Positions 54,638 through 64,000 of a DNA stretch of 64,000 nucleotides are shown piece after piece (position 1 is the first letter of the stretch; each line of letters begins with the position of its first letter). Source of the stretch: Pascua guehoae (lineage: Eukaryota; Basidiomycota; Tremellomycetes; Trichosporonales; Trichosporonaceae); the NCBI GenBank assembly GCA_001600415.1, contig BCJX01000016.1:225878-289877 (forward strand), in the 5' to 3' direction. The notes beneath the pieces are model-generated. The model was given only the letters and a program-made list of their open reading frames with translations, was not told the DNA's origin and did not search any database. A program made the position numbers and the translations under genes.

Positions 54638-57600
54638 CAGCGTCGGCGGGGTCGGGCAGTGCAAAGACTGCCAAGCGGTGCAGCAGCGGCGAGCAGTGGG
54701 CAGCGGCGCTGGCTGCGGGGTGGAGGGGTGGGCCGGCGCCCGGGGTAGATGGGGGCCGCGGAATGGCCGTGGATTCTAGTCGTTTGTCACGCTATCGCCG
54801 TCGGGGATGAGAGGGGGTGGGGGTGGGAGTTGGTGGGGCTGGTTTGATAGAAGGTAGGGGGCTCTCCTGTTCCGAGATACGGAAGAGAGCGAAAGTGCGA
54901 AATGAGTGGAGGGGGTTGAGTTGACGGCAAGAGATGACGCGGGAGGGGATACTCGTCGTCGTCGTCGAGAAGGAAAATGTTCGGGGGACGAGGCTAACGA
55001 GGAGCCGATGTAGTGTGTGATAAAAGTATGGTGTAGAGGGTGTCGGGGGAGGTCGAATGACGTATAGGGGCAACTCCGGGGGGCGATGAATGAAGCGCGC
55101 TAGTGTTCCGAATGAGTGTGGTCCGAGGTCGGGTGGGCCGACGAAGGCGGTGAGTATGAACTAGATGTACGCCGGCGGCCGAGTCGGGGCGTATGATGAG
55201 CAGCTGTCGGCCGGGGATGGAGAAGGGGGATGAAGATGGGATAGAGTGGATGATGGATGTAATGGAGATGATGCGCAGCACTCTACTGGGGTTGGTTTGG
55301 TGAGGGCAGGGCTGCGAGTGGTAGCGGGGTCGACCATGATGGATGGTGGTTGACCGACCGACCACCCAGGAGTGGTGTGTGTGGTGTGCTGCCATGCGCC
55401 GTGCTGCAGCGTGCTACAGCGTGCTGCTGCATGCATCCGGCATCGAGCATCCACCCACCCATGAGCCATTCCGCCTTGCCTGCCTGGTAGCCTTTCCCCC
55501 CCTTTCCTTGTTGGTCCCTGAATCTACCCTCGTACCAAATCCCTTTCGGCCCGCCTTGCCTCTCATGCCCCATTACGGTAGAAATGCAGCCACATTTTCT
55601 ACAACCCCCAATATCAACCATTTACGTAAATGAGGTCCCAATAGTTGTCTGACGTCATAGCATCCAGAGCAGAGGACTGCGTTTGTATTTTACCCCCGCC
55701 CGAACAACAAAACCCTTACAGCCCTTTAAACCTTGCAATCAAATCCTCTCGGCCACTCCTCCTCTCCTTTCACGTCTCCGCGTGGGTTATTGCCCTCTTT
55801 GCAACACCCAGGCGGCACATTGCCTGCATTATTGCCTGCAACCCCACCCATTCAGGTCCAAAATGCAAAATATCCCCTTGCGGGCCGATCAGCGAGGCAC
55901 GAATGGTATCATCATCGGTAAACGAAGGTCAACAGAAGGCAACAGACCTCCAGCGAACAGCACAGAATAAACAACAAGGCAGAGAGCGTCAGAGGGGGGC
56001 CATGTGGTGGACCCGGGGCCCGGGGCGCGGTAGGTCGTCGTTTTGGGTTGGGTACCACGCTGCCGCGTGGCGCACGATGATCAGAGATCTGTTGACCCCC
56101 GCTCTCCTGGAACATGATCTTTGGCTGAAACGCGTCGCGTCCGTGTGCTATTGGAGTGCGAGCGAGTACCTCAAAGGACGTACGCGTCGGCGCGCTCCTC
56201 TCGGAGATCGAGTAGGGGAACAACAACATGGCACCAAACGGTGTAAACAACTAGCGCTTTCCGAGGGCTGCAGTGCCATTAGCCAGCATGCAGCCTCTTT
56301 GCACCTTGACAAATTGCTCGAGCGAGCGTCGCACGCCATCCGTGCCCGCTGGCTCCAGGCTCCACCATGGGCCGCCTTCATGTCATTATGCCATCATGTC
56401 ATGAATGGCAGCATGCAACCAACCTCTCTCCACCTTCAAGGTGGCCGATCGGCCAGTTCCAGAACAAGCTTAGCCCAGCATCTGGCAGCTCGCTAGCTCG
56501 ATCCCAAGGCCAACCGTAGCGTGGGTGAGACTAGTGCAAGACGCGTCGAGGGGCGATAGCGCGTGAGAGCGAATGGGCAAAGGGCCAAACCAGCAGGCAG
56601 GTTGGCGTATCGTGCAAAGGTTGGCTTGGCTTGGAATGCATTTGTTGACTGCAAGCAAGGAGGAATGCGAGATGTGGGAGCCGGCCCGTTTATTCCGAGC
56701 ATGGATGGATTGTTGACATGGTGTTTTGTTTTGCAGAGAGGGGTAAGCCCTGCCTACAGTAAGCCACAATGACCTGATGGCTGCCGGGATAGCTGCCGGA
56801 CGAGCGGGATGGCGTTGACGCCTCGTAGGAACTGGCCCATGGCCCAGGAACAACAAAGACCACCCACCATCAGTGGACAGACAGCCATTCTCTGCTGGCT
56901 GCTGGCTGGGTGGCCAAAAGCAAAAGCCACGCTCTGCCACGCGCCGCCACTGCCCAAAAGTGGAGGTAACGCACGCGTCGACAGACCAAAACCAGGCCCC
57001 CGAGGCGCCCGTGGCCCTCACCCAGGCCTATCATCATCCACCAACCAAGGCGGTCCCGTCCGTCGCGCGTCTCGCTCGCTCGCAGCCCAAAGCGCCGTCT
57101 GCCTGCATGCACCAGCCCGCCAGCGCGCGCCTCTACCTCGGACGTGCCTGCCTGCCTGCCTGCGCAAGCTGCAGAGCTGCCATGCAGCCATGGAGGCATG
57201 CAGGCATGGCATGTATGGCTCTGTGGCCTGCCGTTACATGGTATCCACAACAAACCGAAACAAGAAAGGAAAAGCGGTCCATGCTCGATGCTACCAAACC
57301 AACTGGTACCAACCCACGCTCACCCCTCGTCGTCGTCGTCCCTCCCCCCTCTCCTTCCCTCTCTCCCTCGAACCAAGGTATCTTGTCACTCTCATCATTG
57401 TTGCTTGCCTCATCACTACATCTCGATACACCCCGCACACTCTTTATTCCTCCATCTCTTTTTCGGTCTCTCCATCGCATCATCAGCATCATCATCACGA
57501 ACACCGCAGACGCACCGACGCACCGACCCACGATTCCTTCTGCCCTTTTGCCTCTCCCCCATCTCGCCATCTCGCCATTTCGCCCGCCTCTCTTGCCTCA

Positions 57601-58186
57601 TCGCTTCTCGTCTCCTTCCTTCCTTGCCCCCCACCCCCACCCCCCTCCTCCGCCCCCCTCGCTCTCCTGACGTGTTTCGACCGACTGTTACGACCCTCAC
57701 GCCGTCCAACCAGAGACACCATTCAACGAACCCCAACCACTTTCCCTTGTCACGTCCTCTACCCCAACCCCCCTTCGCCCGCAGCAAACCCCTCTGGCCG
57801 GCGACCCAGGCTCAACACTTTGACCAGGCCTTGTCGGATCCGTGGTCTCACTGTCCACCACCACCACGGCCACCACGCTCTCTCTCTCTCTCTCTGCGGG
57901 CCGGCTCGCCACCCGACCTTGCGACCTGACGCTTGACGCCTGACTCGACACACCATTCACCCCATTCACACCCCTTCCTCCAAGCTACCCCTTTCATTGG
58001 AACGTCTCGCATTCTTTCATCTTCCTTTCAACCTTTCGCCTCTTCGTTCGTCCTTCCAGCAGCGCCTGGGGGTGACCGCGCCTGCGCCGCCAGCACCGCA
58101 GCCGCCGTCTTCTCCGTCGCCTCCGTCGCTGCTGCCTCCTCCACTTCCTCCTCCACCTCTACGTCAGACGCACGTCACATCATCGC
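54638..58186. other. Gene-poor divergent intergenic region
   Basis: 3.5 kb between the divergent starts of the disordered protein (-) and the RhoGEF (+). The first 450 bp read as C/T-rich leader on the minus strand; 57300-58186 are strongly C/T-rich on the plus strand and likely form promoter and 5' leader of the RhoGEF. A TTTACGTAAA palindrome (55621-55630) and a TGACGTCA CRE palindrome (55650-55657) lie in the middle. CCTGCCTGCCTGCCTG repeats occur at about 57147-57163. No gene is supported. Confidence 0.5.
55650..55657. promoter_or_regulatory. CRE-type bZIP palindrome
   Basis: Perfect TGACGTCA, the consensus for CREB/ATF-type bZIP factors, 20 bp downstream of another perfect palindrome TTTACGTAAA (55621-55630). 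It lies about 1.0 kb upstream of the minus-strand gene and 2.5 kb upstream of the RhoGEF, so the target is unclear. Confidence 0.35.
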
Positions 58187-61100
58187 ATGTCGTTTGCGAT
58201 GAAGTCGCTCTTCTCGCGCTTCAAGTACTCGTCAGGTTTGACGCCTCAACCGGCGGCCAATGGGTCGTCGGGCACTTCCTCGGCGGCGGCGGTTGGCGGG
58301 TCCATGCGCAGCGGGTACGACGACAGCTCGCTATCCAAAACCATGTCGCACCCGCAGCCCATGACGGGCACTACTAACAGCAGTAGCCTAGCTGCAGCCG
58401 CCACTGGCGCGGCGGACCGCTCCGATTCGACGATCCGCGTCCCTCGCTCGCGAAGCACGCGCGCGCCGATCCCTGCCGCCGTCCGCTCGGCAGCAGCAGC
58501 AGCAACTGCAGCAGCGCGGCCAAGCACCCCGTCTAGTCACAACGGTGACCGCGACAACCACGACGACCATGTCAGCACCGCTTCCACTGGCCACAGCGAC
58601 CGCGCGGGTTCGAGCTCACGCAATCGCGAAGTCCACGCCCGGCCCACCACGCCGGGCCCAGACATGCCACCCCCAGTTCCCCCAAAGGACGTGCTCAAGG
58701 GCAAGGGAAAGGGCAAGGAGCAGCCCTTTGTACGCATGCGCACGCAAAGCGATGAGCACCCAAGCTCGTCTCGCGCCCGCCGCCACGAACCACCAGAGCC
58801 GGATAGCGACGTTGATATTGACGACCGCCTGCCGTCTCTCTACGTCGACCTCGACAACGTTGCCTCTGGCCCCGCCGGCGACTGGGTCCGCGGGCCTGTG
58901 CACCGCATGAGTGCCGACAATGTCAAAAAGGTCATGTTCCAGAGCCCCCAGCGCCTTACTGGCGGCAATGCGAGTGACAGTGACCTGCGTCCACGCGCGG
59001 CGGCGAACGGCAACAGTGGCCCCTCACGTCGGGCAAGTTCACCACATCACCGCCTGTCAATGCCCCGTCGTGCATCGTCGCCCGGCAAGCCCCGTTCGTC
59101 GACACCCACCCATCCCCGTCCTGTGTCCCGCTCCTCGTCGCGTGCGTCTCACCATGTCCGCAAAGTCTCGGCGTCTGACTCGGCGACCGGCACAGGTAGT
59201 GGCATCAGCCACTCGCCTACAAAATCTACCCACTCCAACCTGACACCATCGAATGCCTCGACTAGGTCGGCGGCCAGTTACTTACCCGCACCCGAAAGTT
59301 GGAGTGCCGCCATGGACGAAGAGCTCATTGCCAACCTTGGCCCGCGAGAGCGGAACCGCCAAGAGGTGCTGTGGGAGATTGTCCTGAGCGAAGAAAAGTG
59401 AGCGCGTGTACACAAATTCATCAGCTAACAATAACAGATACGTGCAAGATCTAATCAAGCTCACTGAAACGTTCTGCAAGGCACTTCTCCCAACGCGCGA
59501 CATGTCGCCGTCGCTCTCCCTGCCCGACCCCATCGTGCGCACTCTTTCCCCCGTGTCTACATCCCCAGTGATGCACGGGCAGGAGCTGCACGGATCATTG
59601 CTACCCATTGCGTCGCAGTTCTCGTCGGGGCCGCGCTATTCGTCTGACTCGTACCGCGACTCGTCTACCCTGGCGTCGCCTGATCCCGGTGCGGACGGCA
59701 CACCTGCTGCCGAAGCAGCGCGGCAGAACGCGTACAACAGCCTGACCCGTGGCTCTGGCGGCGGCGCTGGAGCGCAACCAGAGCGCCCGGCCCGCGGCTC
59801 CTCGCGTCCAGGGAGCAAGGGTCGATTCTCGCTCCATGGCAAGGGTGGTGATGGCCCCCATGGACGTGTCACGTCTCGCGGGAGCGTGGCGTCTCTTGTC
59901 CACCAGGGACCCGTGACGCTCCCCGACGACCTCGAACAGGTGCTCACCGTCATCTCGACGGGCATTCTCGAAGGTCATGTCAAGCTCGTCACCGCGCTGC
60001 GCAAGCGGTACGACGAGCAGTTTCCCCTCGTGCGCAACCTTGCGGACGTGTTTACCTCACATGTGAGCCTTTGACACGTGAGCGACGAAAGCTGACAATT
60101 CAGGCCGACCTGCTTCGCGAGTATGCGACGTACATTCTCCACCTCGAGCGTGCCCTTGCACAGGTCGAAGAGGCGCTCTCGATGGCTGACACGATTGCAA
60201 ACGGCCCGCGTCGGTCCTCGCGTCGTTTAGAAGAGACACAGCTGGGTCGCCTGTCCAAACTGCTTGCGTCGCTAGAGGATGTAGCCGCCGGCCGCGCTGA
60301 AACGGGACTGAGCATTTCGCTGAGCAAGCCGTTTCAGCGTCTGCTCAAGTACCCGCTTCTCTTCCAGAACCTGCTATACAACACGTCGCCGTCGACGCGC
60401 GAATACGAGGCCACCCTCGCCATGGTAGACGAGGTGCAGCAGATTGTCCGCAGCATCGAGGACGAAAAGACGTCAAACGAGGAACGCGAAAGGGCCCGTG
60501 ATGCCTGGGCGCGCATTGACGGCATTGAACGAAACAAGCAGCTCATGGTCCCTAAGCCGACGCGCCTGCTTGTGAGCGAAACGTCCCTCACGGCGAAACG
60601 CGAGGGGTACAAGGACAAGGACCGCAAGGACCGTAGGAGCCATAACCGCCTCAGCGATCTCCTCAAGGGTGGCCGGAGTACCGAGCAGTGGATTGTGTAA
60701 GTTGGCCCCTGCCAAATAGACCCCAGCTCATGCGTTTTAGCCGCTTTTCGGACGTGTCACTTCTCTGCGAGCTCATAGGTACTACCACGCTGCCCATTTC
60801 GACTACCAAGAAGGCAGACGGGCTCAAATCCGAGTCGCTGACCGACTTATCGTCAACAAAGCGCGGCATGAACAAGCGTCACGCATTCTCCAAGCCGAGG
60901 AACATGTACAAGTTCGTCAAGGTCTTTGAATGGCACGAAGCGCGACTTCCCCCCGCCCCAACACGGCCCCTTGCGGAAAAGGCATCGCGTCGCACCACTC
61001 TGGAGAACCTTGCCGAGGTCACCACACCGACGGGGCGAACGATGCAACACCCACGCGGTGCGAGGGGCCTCCCCGCTGCAACACCACGCATCGTGCCGCT

Positions 61101-62250
61101 CAAGGACACTGATGGTTCTCCGAACCGGCCCCGGCGGCGTCCCAACTCTGCTACGGGGACGTACGACGATGCAATGTCGGACGGCGTATCGGTCATGTCG
61201 TTTGCATTCTTAGGCGAGGCACGGCCCAACCTGCGTCGCGGAGGCAAGGCTGGAAGCGGGTCGCTGCGGCAAGCATCGTTTACCAAGCCGACGGCATCGA
61301 GCCTCGAGCGCGCCAACCCCACGCGCAGGAATGGTGGGAACATGCCGACCGCCGCTGCCAACGCCAAGTTTGCAAACCGCCTGCGGGCGCCAGACGAGAT
61401 TGTCCCCACTGTTCGCCCAGCGTCGCGCGTCCGCCGCTCCCTGCCTCCTGCGATGGCGCTAGCGCCCAGCCGCCAAAGTCTAGTGTCTCCCGACGGAGGA
61501 ACCAAGCCGCCTTGGAACCCAAGCACGCGTATCGAGACGCCCAGTCTCCGCGAGCGTGAGCACCCTGCCCGCCCGCCGAGCGCAGGTACGCGTCCCCTCC
61601 GTCCCCGCACGGTCGCGGGAGCTGCCTCTACTGTCGCCGCCAAGTCACCGACGCCTACCAGCGGGTTACCCTCTGGCCCAAGCGGAACCATCGGCCTGGG
61701 GCTCTACGACCACGACGATGACAGGCCCAGCAGCGACCGGGCCAGCGAGCAGGCCGTTGCTGTTGAAAATGATGTCGAAAAGGAAGAGTCTAGCGAAGGT
61801 AAGGATGCCGCGAGTGGTAACAAGGGCAAAGGTGTCGACAGGGAAAGCAAGACCAAGCCCTCAAAGCCGTCCCATGTCGCATTCCCGCTCCGTCCATCCA
61901 CGGCCCCCGGAGTCCTTGCTGGTTCGAGTGTGTCTGCCCTCGCTACCACCGAACCTGCTCCTCCTGCCCCGGCTCCTGTCGCCGAAGCCGAAACCAGCCT
62001 TGACACACCCACCCCAATTACTCCGCCACACGAAGAGGAGGAACCCACACCCAAACCTACCCCAGCCCCCGCGGCCGTGACCACACCACCGCGCCCTACC
62101 ACTCCCCCTCCCCCGGCCACTGGGCCAGCGCCCTCTTCCCCACCCATGACGTGGCCGCCAGCGCCGCCCGCCCAGCCCGCAGTGCACATTCCCGTCGTGC
62201 AGCGCGGGCACGTTGCAGCCCTCCGGCGTACGTTTGGTGGACTGATATAA
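58187..62250 (+). CDS. Rho guanine-nucleotide exchange factor (DH domain)
   Basis: 1312 residues; exons 58187-59397, 59438-60062, 60104-60696 and 60741-62250. It should activate a Rho/Cdc42-type GTPase to control polarity or cell-wall growth. The N-terminal ~380 residues are disordered, with poly-Ala tracts and a PPPVPPK SH3-ligand-like motif. The DH domain starts at CR1 (RQEVLWEIVLSEEKYVQDLI, ~392-411) and continues through LDDLEQ-like helices (LPDDLEQVLTVISTGILEGH), YATYILHLERAL, and CR3 (LSKPFQRLLKYPLLFQNLLY, ~683-702), ending in EIV-like helices with VDEVQQIVRSIEDEKT. About 150 residues of low-complexity sequence are inserted inside the DH domain between CR1 and the next helix. After it, RFSDVSLLCELIG and MYKFVKVFEWHEA suggest a divergent PH-like domain. 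The C-terminal 350 residues are Pro/Ala/Ser-rich. Confidence 0.85.
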
Positions 62251-64000
62251 TGGTGTTGTACATATTGTATGCCATTCATCATCGGACGAGGGGGGTTGCG
62301 TGGGCCATGAGGACGTTGTCCCAAGCGGCGTCGTATGTCGGTGATTCAGATGGTGCAGTTAATCGATTTTCTTTCCTAACGGTACAAGTGGGTGGCTTTG
62401 GTTCCCGTTACTCTCCAGTTTAGTTTGCAAATAAACTCGACGATCCCATGGTATTCGTTCTTCTGCAAAGACCCCACTGCTGTACCCTGGCACCCCAGAC
62501 CACCCTTGCTGCATATGGTCCCTGGTAGCTCTCCTCGTCGCCAATAGGCATTGGATCATTACCCGGTCAATGTACGGGACCACCAAAGTGCCACTTTGAG
62601 ATAGGCCCGCAAACTTTAGGTGCGCGGGAGGGTAGTCGGTTAACCGTGCTCGTACGGGCCTATCAAGAATATGACCTCATCCTATCGCCGTCCCCGGCCT
62701 ACTCTGGTCGCCCATCACATGCCACACTTGATAACTTCCAACTTGCACAAAACATCAAAGCATTGAACGACATGTCACCAACGACGACCAGTTCTAAATG
62801 CCAAGACCGAACATGGCAAATCAAACTGATCCAACAGGTCAAGGGCATGAGGGTTAGATGACAGGTCGCCGTCTCGCTTGGCATGCACTTGGCGGCCAGT
62901 GACCAGCGATCCGTGCGCGATCACCTCTGCACATGAGTAGTGGGTCTGTGCGCCGAAATGACCCGAGGCCGGGTAGAAATGTCCATCAAAAGGACGACAC
63001 AATACACGACACGCCTGACGTGCTGATGATGATGATGCGAGCGAGCTCTCTCTGTCTTACTCACTGGCTGTGATCATCAATCAATCGACGCCATACCCGA
63101 CTAGGATATACCTAGCTACGTTGGATCCTTGATCCTTGCAATAATGATCAACACGCTAGACCTGTTACAGGCTACATGCCACAGGCTACACGCTGGACAT
63201 CATTCCCGACAATGACGACGCGCCGATGAACCGACAACGCGACGAAAAGACGAACCGACGAGCATGAGCACCTGCGCATGCTGCGCACACGTAAAGAGGA
63301 CAAGCCCCCCACGCGACACGACAGACTCGCTCCACGAGTGTCGAGATCTCTGTTGCCTTGTTCCCTCAATTCCCCGACATGCAGCCGCCGCCACGACGCA
63401 CCCCTGGCTAACCGCTTACCCCTGTGGCCAGTCTTTTGCCTTCCCTCGCACCCTCCTGTCCTCCCTCCTTGATTCCACACTCTTGTTACTCTGGGGCACC
63501 ACTCGTCAGCCCCTCGCGCCCCTCGACGCCCCCGGCGCACGACCAAGGAACGACCGGAAAAAGGCCTATTGTCCTCATCCATCGACTAATTTCACCATTC
63601 ATCCATCCTCCATCCTCCATTCTTCATCCTTCATCCTCCCATCTCTTTGTCCACCTCCTCCACTTCCTCCACTTCCTCCACTTCCTCCGCCTCCTCCACC
63701 TCCTCCTTCACTTTCCACTTTTGCTTCCTCGTCTTCTCACCCTGACAGTGCGGCCGCCGGCACCGACGCCCGTTCCTCCGCCCCTGCCCCCCCCCCCCTT
63801 TGGCAACACCCCCGGACCNCGCTTTCCCCCCATCATTGTTCGAGGCCGTGTCACGGTTGCCACCATTGTCTCAACCCCTTCCCCCTTTCTCCTTCCTCGT
63901 ACACGCCAAGTCTCTCGTCATCACTCCTCTCGCGCAACACGTTCAACCCGCAACTTTATTACCAGCACTTTTGCGACTGACCAAGCACTAGGCGCCTAGA
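62251..64000. other. 3' flank of the RhoGEF gene and leader-like sequence
   Basis: No supported gene. From about 63390 the plus strand becomes C/T-rich, with CCACTTCCT tandem units around 63652-63690, then a C run near 63787-63798. This resembles the leaders in front of other genes here, so a gene may start beyond the window. A single N is at 63819. Around 63030 there is a GATGATGAT microsatellite. Confidence 0.5.
63652..63690 (+). repeat. CCACTTCCT tandem repeat
   Basis: About three to four copies of a 9-bp pyrimidine unit, continuing into related CCTCC units up to about 63712. Probably part of a C/T-rich leader. Confidence 0.6.

Noticed and set aside
55645..56496. 283-codon plus-strand frame
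   Set aside because: No recognisable domain, atypical mixed composition, no splice context; probably chance in GC-rich DNA.
56809..57936. 375-codon plus-strand frame upstream of the RhoGEF
   Set aside because: C/T-rich leader sequence, low-complexity Pro/Ser/Thr translation, overlapping similar frames, no domain.

Overview
The window looks like nuclear DNA of a basidiomycete yeast, most probably a Tremellomycete of the Trichosporonales type. Evidence: GC-rich sequence, densely spliced genes with GTRNGT donors and CTRAC-type branch points, many introns of only 34-60 nt, and eukaryotic housekeeping genes (nuclear pore, Mediator, TFIID, spindle checkpoint, H3K56 acetylation). The F-box proteins at 0.8-4.8 kb and 31.5-33.1 kb resemble lineage-expanded families I associate with Trichosporonales; this placement rests on recall of protein families, not on a search.

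Layout, left to right: F-box/LRR-type protein (+, 756-4805, interrupted by a run of N at 840-1095); single-pass membrane protein with a Cys-Asp-Pro tail (+, 5508-7138); nucleoporin POM152 (+, 8074-13168); an intronless kinase/aminotransferase fusion of bacterial architecture (+, 14238-17582); Mediator subunit MED21 in eight small exons (-, 18128-19822); spindle-checkpoint GAP BUB2 (+, 20326-22519); a disordered basic protein (-, 22904-25472) sharing a promoter with TAF5 (+, 26017-28785); RTT109 (-, 29151-30785); tRNA-Pro(CGG) with an intron (+, 31069-31174); F-box-like protein (+, 31458-33101); SulP/STAS anion transporter in 19 exons (+, 34145-37937); alpha-arrestin-like protein (-, 39060-42169); a gene-poor stretch to 45.5 kb; a very large acidic protein with a TBF1-like telobox Myb domain (+, 45526-51081); a disordered protein (-, 52139-54637); a 3.5 kb gene-poor stretch; and a RhoGEF (+, 58187-62250). 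The last 1.75 kb holds pyrimidine-rich leader-like sequence.

There is no operon logic. Several genes share a theme of chromosome maintenance and transcription (MED21, TAF5, RTT109, the telobox protein, BUB2), but clustering by chance is the simplest reading. I saw no transposon, CRISPR array or rRNA. Exon boundaries were derived by hand from splice signals and reading-frame closure; in every multi-exon model given as complete the summed exon length is a multiple of three.

Best candidates for follow-up: the intronless kinase/aminotransferase fusion (likely acquired from bacteria); the 15-nt BUB2 microexon that encodes the catalytic glutamine-finger motif; the telobox protein with a repeated LPxxSQL motif; and the MED21 gene whose start codon abuts a splice donor.
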